Part shown: positions 55,013 through 64,000 of the stretch, one piece after another
Layout: each line of letters starts with the position of its first letter
How positions within the stretch are numbered: position 1 is the first letter of the stretch
NCBI GenBank assembly: GCA_030704615.1
Contig: CM060734.1
Location: forward strand, 8,990,001-9,054,000
Direction of reading: 5' to 3'
Length of the DNA: 64,000 nt
Source of the DNA: Takakia lepidozioides
Taxonomy: Eukaryota > Streptophyta > Takakiopsida > Takakiales > Takakiaceae
Translations under genes and position numbers: made by a program
The notes under the pieces: generated by a model
What the model was told of the DNA's origin: nothing
Databases searched by the model: none
Seen by the model: the letters and a program-made list of their open reading frames with translations, nothing else

Positions 55013-57240
55013 ACTACCCATGGCACAATATAGACGGCTTCTCCTTAGACAACAGAGGATCCCCAACATACCATATTCTCGACCTATTCACACTGGACCT
55101 TTACGAATCATGCCTTAAAAAATTATCTAAGTCTAAAGCCCCAGGTCCTGATCTCATCCCAAATGCCATACTTCAAGCATAGACCCCCAACTCCACCATC
55201 TTATCTTCAAGTTTTTCCAGCTATGCTACAAACTACAACAAATTCCACACTCCTGGAAACATAGCCGCACCATCTTGCTCTTCAAAAAAGGTGACCCTAC
55301 GGACCTAAGCAACTATAGACCTATTGCACTAGCCAACACTATATATAAGTTATTTACCAGTACGTTCACCACAATGCTCTCAAGTTATGGTGAACAACAT
55401 CAAATTCTCAGCGACCCTCAAGAAGGTTTTCGCGCTACACGCAGTACCACACGACAAATACAATATGTCCTATCCACCCTCGAAGACGCTAAACTTACAA
55501 ATCGTGACATATATCTTCTTTACATCAACTTTAAAAATGCCTTCGGTTCCCTAGACCATGCTTGACCTCGGATACCCCGCTGATGCTGTCCAACTTATAA
55601 GAAACATCTACACAAACAGTACAACTGAATACTTCGGTGCATACTATGGCTCCACCCTACCCATCCCCATTCTTCGGGGTACCATACAAGGAGACACCTT
55701 AAGCCCCTATCTATTTATTATCTTCTTGGAACCCCTACTCAGATGGCTAGCCCGCGGTAAGCTTGGATTCCAATACAGACCTCCCCCAATGACATCTCAG
55801 CTGCAGCGTATGCAGACGATCTGACCATACTTGCACATAAACCACAACACTTAAACCGACAGGTCAACAAACTATCCCGATTCAATCAATGGTCAGGTAT
55901 GGAACTTAGCTTGCACAAGTGCGCTATTACAGCCGCAACACATCATAGCCGGCTCTCTAAAGATGTTATTGCCTCGCATTGCAAACTCTATGTACACTAC
56001 CAAAACACGCCCTTCCCCTTTTTGGGACCCGATGAACCCTACACTTATCTAGGCATCCAATTAGTTCTCTCCCTCACCTGACACATCCAAAAAGAATCTA
56101 CCTCATCCAAACTTGCTAATAAAAGCCTATCCCTTCTTAATTCCCCAATTGCCATCCGACCCAAGCTATCAATCATTAAATCGGTACTACAAACCCAAAT
56201 CCAATACTCATTCCATGCTGCACCCTTCTCCCTACCCGACATCAGAAAATTGGATAAAAGCATTATTCAGCTCACTAAACGTGTATGTGGCTTACCAACT
56301 AGTACCCTAATGCCCTCACACAACTCCCAACTGACCATTACGGAGTTGGCTCTAGCCCACTTATTATTTCATATGCTCGTACATTGGGTACACAACTCAA
56401 ATAAGCACTAAACGATCCCGGACGGCTTGGTATCATCTAGGGTCTCCTTAAATTCCTTGCCCTAAGATACAATGGCCTATACTCGCTATCATTGCTACAT
56501 CCACAAGCATGCCTCCACTCTCCCACTGCACGCACACTCCTCATCTTACACCAAATGAAAATTAGCATACAGAACGACTTGTCAAACTACCCTGACACCT
56601 CATCACCACTAGAACAGGCATGGCTTACCAGCCCTTTCTTGTCACAGTTCAACATCTCCCACCCAAAGCAAAAAATCCCTATCCTCACTTACTTCAAAGA
56701 GCGTTGCATCACCACCCTTACCCAACTTACCACTGCCACAAGCCACCGACTATTAAAACCAAGTGAATTCACCCTTGAATTCTCTCGAGCCACGTCCAGA
56801 ACTAGCCGTTATCTGCACCACCTCCGTACCCTCTTCTGTCACCCATCAATAGCTTGTACTCTCCAATATGACCTCCCATGTCTTTACCACCCCCATACGG
56901 TTCAAGACCTACTCCCTTAGTACCGATCTACTCCAGCCGCCTCCATCTACCAAACACTCAGAACAACATATTCCACCAACACCCCCGCACCCACACCATC
57001 CAACCCCCCCTCTCAGCCCTCTACCCCACAGCATGATGAACCTAGCAACGACCCACTTCAAACCCCAAGTCAAGTACCTAATCTGTCAGACACCCCTACC
57101 CAACCTCAAACTACTCCAGTAGTAACCCCCCCACACAACTCTGATAACCCCGATGCCTACGTCATTGAAGCTATACGGGGAATTAAGATTGACGCCTTTG
57201 GTGCCACCTCCGTCGATACATACTATCACTGCAAATGGGG
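55013..57240 (+). mobile_element. LINE-C, 3' half (RT, post-RT domain, chromodomain start)
   Basis: RT begins at YPWHNIDGFSLDN and runs through KSKAPGPDLIPNA, FKKGDPTDLSNYRPIALANT, INFKNAFGSLDHA, IQGDTLSPYLF, YADD at 55809-55820, and the thumb. The post-RT domain ends near 56920. A Thr/Pro-rich linker leads to the start of the chromodomain (AYVIEAIRGIK, then TYYHCKWG) at 57155-57240, where the element stops at the KW of the domain. The rest of the chromodomain and the RNase H are missing. Several frameshifts and stops are present. Confidence 0.82.
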
Positions 57241-57700
57241 GGCTGCTATTTCATGAGCCATGAGCCATGAGCGGCATGAGCCATGAACAGAGTCGTAAGT
57301 GTCGAAAAAAACATGAGCAGGACTATTTTCCGGAAATGAGTGTCCGCGGGAATAGGGTTTAGGGTGTCACGGTCATAGGGGGAGAAGGACCTCCCGATGA
57401 AGGAGGTTCGGCAATGTTTTTTAGAATTACATATTGAAAGGCAATGTTTCACGAATGGTAGGGTGGTACTACTCTGTACAATGGGGGCCCATTTCAGCCT
57501 ACCAGCCACTTGCAAAATCCACCCACACTCCCAATCCCAAACGAAATGAGGAATGATGCATTCTAGGAACGATGGATACAGAATAGAACAAATAGAGGGC
57601 ACAATGGGGTTTTTATTGATCCACATGAATTGCATTTGAAGCACGTCTAATGTGCTGATTGTGCAAACAAATCTTTAGCCCTGTGCCTTCTGAATACAAG
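57241..57700. other. No gene; ATGAGCC repeats at the LINE-C edge
   Basis: 57253-57290 repeats ATGAGCC five times directly at the break in LINE-C. The remainder to 57700 shows nothing recognisable. Confidence 0.5.
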
Positions 57701-58264
57701 TCACGTTGTCAATGGGACTTTGACTGCCCTGAGAACTAGCTCATGAGTCATCGGGCTCCTCCAGGTAAACTGGATTGCAGCCGTTGTACCGCCCCTGTTG
57801 ATGTTCACCACAATGTCGTGCCCTTCAATCATACCACCATCGAATATGGAAAGCTTCACGTTTTCGTCGTCCACACCAATGCGAATGTCCCCATACAATG
57901 GAGAAGAGGAGCGCACTCCTTCAGGAGTATAAGTCTCTCCGATGGAGTCCACCCACGTCCACTGGCAGCAGTTCCACCGCAACAGCATAGCAGTGCGCAT
58001 TCTTCTGCATGGGTGCCCGTCGTAGCTGGGAAAATCGGAATCAAGGATGCACAGGAGCCACGGACTCCTCAGACCAAGATCGTCACCCCGCTCGAAGGCG
58101 TACTGGCCTGGGATATACTCAAAAGCGGACAATGTTTCCACATTCGAACCAGTATCTTCTGTGTAATCTGTGTACCAGATAACGATGTCTCCCGATGTGG
58201 CCGAATACATTGCATAATCGAAGCCTCCATAAGGGCAGTCGTCCCGGTTCCGGAAGCACGGCAT
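57701..58264 (-). CDS. Unrecognised protein, member A of a two-copy family
   Basis: 187 residues from the first ATG (MPCFRNRDDCPYGG). The open frame and the homology with member B extend about 10 codons further upstream (VLRSSFAR), so an upstream exon or another start is likely. Conserved blocks between A and B: CPYxGxDYAMxxxxSGDIxxW, LLRWNCCQWT, LYGDIRI..DDE, FDGGMIEGHDIVV and HELVLRAVKVP. No signal peptide, membrane segment or known domain is visible. The Cys, Trp and Asp/Gly-rich pattern suggests a compact beta-rich domain, which is a guess. It lies head to head with copy B and beside the palindrome array. The function is unknown. Confidence 0.6.
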   Translation of the reverse strand: MPCFRNRDDCPYGGFDYAMYSATSGDIVIWYTDYTEDTGSNVETLSAFEYIPGQYAFERGDDLGLRSPWLLCILDSDFPSYDGHPCRRMRTAMLLRWNCCQWTWVDSIGETYTPEGVRSSSPLYGDIRIGVDDENVKLSIFDGGMIEGHDIVVNINRGGTTAAIQFTWRSPMTHELVLRAVKVPLTT

Positions 58265-58518
58265 CCTTGCAAAGGAGGACCTGAGGACGTCTTTGATGCC
58301 GATGACAATGACCTTGCGGACAGCAACGAAGCCCTTAGATTTTCAAAATGATGAGAAGCGGAAGAGCAGTGCGGGCTCCAATAATGGAGCATCTGGGTCA
58401 CATGTACCCACCAATCATCGTGTAACGTGTTCATCACGCCAGCGGTGGATGAACCGATACCTCTTTCTCATCCACGGGGTATAGTTTGAAATCTGCCACC
58501 GAAGTCCATCCCCCAAAT

Positions 58519-58540
58519 GGAAATTCGGCGTCGCATTTAC
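58519..58540. repeat. Outlying palindrome between genes A and B
   Basis: GGAAATTCGGCGTCGCATTT is a mismatched copy of the array palindrome, placed in the spacer between the divergent genes A and B. Confidence 0.5.
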
Positions 58541-58769
58541 ATCAAAGGGGGGATGGACTTCGTCGTCTTGAGTGGCTATAGGCCCACCTGGCACTTACTG
58601 CCCATACTTTGCATGGCAGGGAAGGAAACTGAAATGGCTACATTCATGGAGCAGCCAATCATCATCCGTGCAGGTTCTTGTCGGGGGGAAATTTAAATGT
58701 GCCCTGGAGTGTTTGTGAGGAATTGCAGCGTTTGCTTGAATTTCTTCCAGCCACCGCGCTGCTGCCTCC

Positions 58770-59398
58770 TCCATCCGGGAGCTGCTGTCATTGAGCGTAC
58801 TCCGCTACTCTTTTTCAAGGATGCCGTGCCGCCAAAATCCTGCTGACTGCCCTTATCATGGCCACGATTATGCTATGTTCAAACCAGAATCAGGAGACAT
58901 CATTGTCTGGCTCTCTGTTTTCACAGACGCTTCTGGAATCAAGCGGGAGTCTTTGCGCGCAATGGAGTATCTGGAGGGCTATTACCGCTTTGAGCGAGGT
59001 GAGGGCTAGGGTCAATGCGGTCCGTGGGTCCTGAAAATTGTTGACCTCGATATACCAAGGTGGAATGGGATGCCAGACAGATCACGCACGGCCTCACTTT
59101 GGCGCTGGAACTGCTGCCAGTGGACCAGGGAGGACGGCACCGGGAAAACTATATTCGTGGAGTTCACTCCGCTTTTCCAATGTATGGAGACATTCGGCTG
59201 AGTTGCGAAGACGAATCGCACGGGCACAGGAGGCCCATAGTGACCTTGTCAATGTATGATGGTGGTATGATTGATGGGCATGACATTGTCGTCAGCTCCA
59301 CCAAGGGCACCAGATCGACCGCATTGCAGTTTACCTCGAGGTGCCGCATCAGTAATGAGCTTGTTTTGAGGGCTATCGAAGTTCCGTCGACTTGGTGA
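58770..59398 (+). pseudogene. Unrecognised protein, member B, broken
   Basis: Homologous to member A over its whole length but in three frames: 58791-59000 (VLRYSFSRMPCRQN, CPYHGHDYAMFKPESGDIIV), then 59010-59140 (GPWVLKIVDLDIP, LWRWNCCQWT), then 59145-59398 (YGDIRLSCEDES, YDGGMIDGHDIVV, NELVLRAIEVP). Two frameshifts separate these. Identity with A is moderate, so the duplication is old or the copies arrived separately. It is divergently oriented to A with about 500 bp between. Confidence 0.7.
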
Positions 59399-59674
59399 CG
59401 CCCATGTAGAAGGAGGAAGGGCTTAGATTTGTCTGGAGTTGCTAAATGTGAGACACCGTGTTTGATCAATAAAACAACCCATCGTACCTCACTTCTGTGT
59501 GCTTGTGTTTCATCGTGTTCCAGAACTGCCGTAATTGGCCCACTGTTTACAATTTGAGGTCTCATTTCTACAATGTGTTTGTCCAAATGAATATACCGGA
59601 GTCAGCGATATCAGAGTCCTGAGGTGAAGAAAATCCATCTATGAGTAAAAAGAAACATGTACACGCCGAAGCTC
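59399..59674. other. Spacer between gene B and the palindrome array
   Basis: No gene seen. An AATAAAA sequence at about 59468-59474 could serve as a polyadenylation signal for gene B. Confidence 0.3.
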
Positions 59675-60416
59675 GGAAATTCGGCACCGCATTTCATTTT
59701 TCTCCATGCAGCGATTTCTGGCAGCTCCCTTTCCTCCGTTGTCGTCGTAACGGAAATGCTGTACAGCATTTCATTTCCTGACATGGCATTACCATACTTC
59801 GAATTTGAAATGCGGTGCCGCATTTCCATATTGGACCTTGAATTGTCTGAGCATGTCCAGTTGCTAATGCTTGTCCATGTCCATACTTGAAATGCGCCAC
59901 TGCATTTCCATGTCCGTCATCGAAATTTCGTACCGGACAATGAAATGCGGCACCGCATTTCCGTCGAAGGGTCTGGAATTGGACAAACAACGATGTCCGT
60001 TTTGGAAATGCGGCGCCGCATTTCCATGTACGTCATCGAAATTTCTTATTGGACAATGGAATGCGGTGCCGCATTCCCGTCTAGCATCATGGAATGGGGA
60101 GCCGCATTTCCGTCGATGGGTCTGCAATTGGAAAATGTCCATCTCCAAAAGGTAAATGCGGCACCGCATTTCCATGTTCGATCTCCGCATTTCCATTTAC
60201 CTCCATGGAAGGAGCTGGCAATCGGCAAAACTGTCGTGTCGGAAACGGAAATGCGGCACCGCATTTCCGTTTGTCCGAACAGTTTCTGATGTCCAAACCA
60301 TGAAACGGAAAATTGTTCTTGCCCCGGTTTTGGAAATGCGGTGCCGCATTTCCAAAGGAGGTTTTTGCAGTTGCCACATTTCTGTTCCGACATTGAAATG
60401 CGGTGCCGCATTTCAG
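59675..60416. repeat. Array of about twelve 22-bp palindromes
   Basis: Palindromes with core AAATGCGGYRCCGCATTT start near 59675, 59752, 59806, 59888, 59941, 60003, 60058, 60091, 60151, 60246, 60331 and 60394, with gaps of 33-95 bp, most often 53-63. Several are perfect over 20 or more bases (60003, 60246, 60331). The 59752 copy has a different centre (CTGTAC). Spacers are partly related (CGTCATCGAAATTTC.TA..GGACAATG occurs twice; TCCGTCGA.GGGTCTG.AATTGGA twice), so the array grew by duplication of units of about 115-120 bp holding two palindromes. Frames across it (NAAPHF, KCGTAF repeats) are artefacts. It lies just 3' of the methyltransferase-like pseudogene. Confidence 0.9.
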
Positions 60417-61694
60417 ATTTTGGGAGGGACCAGGTTTGGACGATGTTGTCGTTGAGAAGCACATGGGAGAGGGGACATGAAGGACGGGGAGAATCTCCTT
60501 TATATACTTTGGAATAGAATTTAAATGTACAGAGAGTTCATTAAAATTCTATTAATCTTGAAAATCATCACTATCGTCGTCCTGTCCTTGACTGTCCTAC
60601 TCCGCCTCCACCCCGTCATTGCCTTTCTCATCTCCAGCGGACTGCTCGTTGGCCAGGCTTTCGATAATCCCATCTTCACCTTGCGGAACCGACCATCTCA
60701 CCTCCGTTGGCTCGTCGTCCTCCCTGTCTGCATCGCTCTCGTCCACTGAATCATATATGAACTTTCGCACCCGTCTACCTGTCTCAGCTGTTGCCAACTC
60801 TTTCCTTATCCTTTTGTCCTCCCTAGCCCTCTCCAAATCTTCTCTACTTTACTGGGTTTCTCACAATCGTCTAATCGCTGTATTTGCGAGTTTAGCTGCA
60901 TAACTAGGAAGGGAGTAGTCCTTCACCGGGCTCGTCATGAAGTCGGCCCTCGCAAAGAACGGGACATTCTTCCTGGCATTAAGTGTAGGCCCTACATGTT
61001 TCGACCCGGATCCTGGAATCCTGCACATAACAATCACCAACGAGACCAATGAGAACCACAGTCCGGAAATGCGTTTGACAAAAAATCACCTAGAAGGCTT
61101 TGCAAACTTACAATGTTTGCACTCACTCATATTCCGGGTTCTCCTCGGCATCAATGTCCACTGTCTCTTCCTCCGACTCCGACGAATCGAGGAGTGTTTG
61201 GCTTTGATGGGAGCCTTCACATTCCGTTGCAGCCCTTCCAGATGGGATCCCCAGACGGATGTGTCCTCCTCGTAGGCAAAGAGGTGCCGGTCAGAAAACT
61301 GCCCAGCCCACATTGAGGCACATGTTACAATGCCATCCACACATTATGACATGGCCCTTCAGATGTTGCGAATGAAAGCATAACGAGAATTTGCAGAACA
61401 GCCAACAAGATTCTGCATACCTGTCCCACAGATGAGGTCGAGCACTGTGCCCTCCACGTCAGTGCATGTCTCCATAATTGTCTGAATGAAGGCAGGGCTC
61501 CGAGTCCGTGAATACCGCAGGGGTTCAGTTGAAGTGAGGCTATGAGGGAGAAGTTCCGTGGGAACGTTGTGGATTTTTGTAATTGATGGGGTCGCAGTTC
61601 GGTCAACCAACCCCCCTCGAAAGCAAAGGTGGAGTTCTCCTTCACAAAGCAGTATGCATCGAACTGCTTCGCTGCATACACAGGGGAAACGATC

Positions 61695-61714
61695 GAATGC
61701 GGCACCGCATTTCA
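61695..61714. repeat. Palindrome copy inside an intron of the methyltransferase-like pseudogene
   Basis: GAATGCGGCACCGCATTTCA, the array palindrome less two bases, lies within the 87-bp intron 61758-61672, about 23 bases from its 3' splice site. Confidence 0.85.
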
Positions 61715-62947
61715 AAACTCCAAAGAAAATAAAGGACGAGTGCCAATGTCGTAATTACCTTCTTCCCTTCCGACCGAAGGCCCAATGTGTTGATGCACGT
61801 CCACTTCTTCTTCAGAATTGGGATGGCGCTCTTGCGGGTCCACTTTGCAATTCTTGTCTGCGTGTTTTTGCCTCTCTGCTCGCCAGGACAACCACACAGC
61901 CTCTGTCGTCCAACACCATGCGGCGAGCCCAATCCTTTCTTCCAAAAGTCCTCGGAGTACCTGTTCCAAGATGGCAAAGCTTGCAGTCTTCCACAGGCTC
62001 TCCGTCCGGAATATCCAAGATGATCATATCGCAAGACCACTCGGTGGCATTTCCGCCCCTCCTGCAATCCTTGTCCGCACACACCCTCTCAAAGACGAGA
62101 CCATCTTCAGAAACCCCAGGGGTGTCGGAAGGCTCTTTGGCAGCCGCCTTCTTCAGTGCTCTGCCCTTCAGACCCTCCATGGTCTTCATGTATGCCAACT
62201 TCGCTGCCCGTCCATCCAAAGCCGCCAAGAAACTCTCATTCACACACTGGACTACTGTTCGGGATCCACTTTTGGCCTCTTCATTTCCACCGCTCGAAAG
62301 GGTGCCCCCCGGGGGGTTGAAGAGTGCCTTCTTTGCCGAGCCTGTTCTCGTCCCTCTCGTGACAACGGTGGGCACAGGGGATTTTTGGCTGCATCTCGGG
62401 GGGTGGGCTGGTTGCAAAGTCTCCATCGGAGTCCTCTTCCTCACCCTCTACCTGCACTATCTGTTTCTGCTTCTTCGTTTTCTTGGGTGTCACAACTGCT
62501 GCTCCTTGCTGGCGAGTCCGCTTCTTGGACCCCTTCTGTTGAGCCTGCACAGCTGCATCCACTGTCTTCTGTGCCATCTCAGCTGCCTTTCTGGATTGTT
62601 CTAGAGCAGCAGCTTCCTTTGCCGACTCTGGCCGAGTAGGGACATGTCTTTCCTTTCTCTTCTCTTCTGCTTTCACATGCAGATCTTTCTCAGACTCGTC
62701 AACAATTCCACCAGACATGTCCAGGTACCACGGGCATCCAACCAGATGCGCGGCCATTGTTTCTGCATCTCGGGTGTGTAGACACAGCTTGGGCCCGCCA
62801 CGGTCCAAGCCATGAAGAACGGGGGCTCTTGAGCTAGGGCCCTTGTCTGAAGAAGCACGTATTTCATATACCTGCAGGGCAGTCAGCATGCGTGAGCAAA
62901 AGTTGAGACCAACGTACTCGCAGAGTGCAACCGAAAACTTAAAATGC

Positions 62948-62968
62948 GAATGCGGTGCCGCATTTCCC
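62948..62968. repeat. Palindrome copy inside another intron of the same pseudogene
   Basis: GAATGCGGTGCCGCATTTCC lies in the 105-bp intron 62976-62872, within 10 bases of its 5' splice site. Confidence 0.85.
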
Positions 62969-63179
62969 AGACAAACCTCATAACCAAGCTTCGCATACAA
63001 GGACAGCTGGGCTTCACCTGTAAACAATTCGCATTGCAGCTTTTCCCGCTCCCTCCTGATGTGTAAACTCCACGCTCCTTCTTGCTGTCTGCAGCTCCCT
63101 GGCGAAGAGGTTGTCTTTGTACGCACATCTGAAACGTGTCACGTAGTCTTCCAATGTCTGTGTTCCATCCATTTGACAT

Positions 63180-64000
63180 ACAAGCCGAACGAAATATCCT
63201 TGGAGGACTTGGCCGACATGCCATCTTGTAATTTGGCGGAGACTGTTCACAACGCCTGGATGCAGCAATCTACCAAAGCAGGTCGTGACTTGTATGTGGC
63301 CACTGCTGATGACATGGTGCGGGCACTTACACAACAAACCATGTACCGCAATTTTCTGATGGGACGGGGTGGAGGCAAGGGCCCCGGTACGACTTTGTTG
63401 ATGCTAAGGGCTGCGAGTAGGTCCGGAGACCCATCGAAGATGGCCAGAGCTCTGAACAGGTACACTGAAGGCTCCCCTTTGCAATCCAGGCTCCCTCATT
63501 TGGAAGGTGAGGAAAGATTTGGATCATGCAAAAGGAAATTGAACACTCTTCCAGGGTCAGATGGAGATTCCCATCACCCAGACAGGGTCAATTTCTCTGT
63601 GCCAAAGGTGTCTCCAGTGCAGAGTAAGTCGTGTGCCAGCCCCTTCCCAGGTGGGTCCTCCTCCAGTGGAGCAGGTGCAGAACATGCAAGCACATCAGCA
63701 GGAATCCCATTGGAGGAGGTGGTGATAGTGAGTGGCATATAAAACGCACCCCACCAGGATCTAGAGTTGCTTGCATGGCAATTCGGACCCCCTCTTTCAA
63801 GAAATGCAAATAAAAAATATGCAAAGGCTCTAGGGGGACTCTAGCTCCAACATTCACAAGGTTGTTCCGACCTTATCATAGTGGGGAGTCAAAGGACCAC
63901 AAGTTCTGGTTCTGCCCAGACGATATGGCACAATGCGTCAAGGGAACAGTTCGTCCTTCGGTGATAATGAAACCCCCTCCCCCCGCAATTTGGCCTGTGA
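63180..64000 (+). pseudogene. MULE-like transposase, C-terminal part, runs off the window
   Basis: The open frame from about 63180 (NEISLEDLADM, NLAETVHNAWMQQSTKAG, DLYVATADDMVRAL, LPHLEGEERFG) continues to a stop at 63740. After a shift the tail resumes (APTFTRLFRPYHSG, KFWFCPDDMAQCVKG) to the right edge. It aligns with 32450-31580 (-) at about 60% identity, including the Ser/Gly-rich spacer position. Its left end abuts the methyltransferase pseudogene, which is on the other strand, near 63180. The catalytic domain is absent. Confidence 0.65.

Larger units (their letters stand above)
60597..63190 (-). pseudogene. Second copy of the methyltransferase-like gene, broken
   Basis: Minus strand. 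63180-62977: LEDYVTRFRCAYKDNLFARE, LFTGEAQLSLYAKLGYE. An intron (62976-62872) precedes a long exon with a basic coiled-coil-like region (KKRTRQQ, PKKTKKQKQ) and an acidic patch (EGEEEDSDGD). After a frameshift near 62370 come NESFLAALDGR and motif IV, CDMIILDIPDG (about 62000), then VVVLASREAK. Another shift leads to KKWTCINTL. An intron (61758-61672), then SPAFIQTIMETC and motif I, GTVLDLICGTG (61421). The next intron has a good donor, but its acceptor AG is gone before CASMWAGQF. A frameshift precedes an acidic tail (DSSESEEETVDIDAE), and a last exon near 61020-60860 ends PSYAAKLANTAIRRL. Exon order and the DIPDG motif match the copy at 20-1767. Acidic sequence continues to 60597 past two stops. 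Confidence 0.7.

Noticed and set aside
59675-60416. CRISPR-like repeat-spacer array
   Set aside because: The repeats are imperfect palindromes with variable spacing, the spacers are partly duplicated, and the DNA is clearly eukaryotic with no cas genes. It is a palindrome array, not CRISPR.
59611-60462. Frames with recurring NAAPHF / CGTAF motifs
   Set aside because: The apparent protein repeat is only the translation of the palindromes in different frames.
61558-62639. 348- and 273-residue plus-strand frames
   Set aside because: They are antisense to the methyltransferase-like pseudogene, whose motifs are on the minus strand.

Overview
The window looks like intergenic, transposon-dominated nuclear DNA of a land plant with a large genome. 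I favour a seed-free vascular plant (fern or lycophyte) or a bryophyte, but the sequence does not settle this. Supporting signs are a BIR1-type leucine-rich-repeat receptor kinase, PPR-DYW pseudogenes, GT-AG introns of about 85-130 bp, tRNA-derived SINEs, and hAT, CACTA-like, MULE-like, Ty3/gypsy and non-LTR elements. No rRNA gene, no true tRNA gene and no bacterial-style operon was seen.

Layout: 20-1767 (+) is a five-exon gene for a beta-class (permuted) DNA methyltransferase-like protein whose catalytic DPPY-type motif reads DIPD. 2327-5690 (-) is a 5'-truncated LINE (LINE-A) with a chromodomain between its RT region and its RNase H. 5690-13430 has no convincing gene. It holds two related repeat blocks, several kinds of short palindrome and a tandem array of poly-G/GAGA hairpin units. 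13430-16040 (+) is a decayed LINE (LINE-B). 16040-19075 contains an LTR-like promoter region and a Ty3/gypsy integrase fragment. 20229-22479 (-) is an ORF1-like frame with upstream tandem ~325-bp units (LINE-D). 27408-29297 (+) is the one clearly intact host gene, the BIR1-like receptor kinase.

31540-33180 (-) is a broken MULE-like transposase. 34420-38160 is a CACTA-like element. A hAT element with perfect 8-bp target duplications is nested in it, and a tRNA-derived SINE sits inside the hAT. 39592-40720 is a degenerate ORF, perhaps retroelement ORF1. 44899-48280 (-) holds PPR-DYW pseudogenes, one split by a second hAT element with perfect target duplications. 51063-51700 (+) is another PPR 5' fragment, and 51805-52470 (-) is the N-terminal part of a MULE-like transposase. 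52520-57240 is LINE-C, whose 5' half is inverted against its 3' half at one codon, as twin priming would produce.

The right end, 57.7-64 kb, is the most unusual part. It has two divergently oriented copies of an unrecognised ~200-residue protein family, one intact and one broken. Next comes a 740-bp array of about twelve 22-bp palindromes (core AAATGCGGYRCCGCATTT), then a second, broken copy of the methyltransferase-like gene on the minus strand. Single copies of the same palindrome lie inside two introns of that gene. A second MULE-like transposase copy runs to the window edge. The methyltransferase family, its palindromes and the unknown pair are the best candidate for an undescribed unit. 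The chromodomain LINE is the second.
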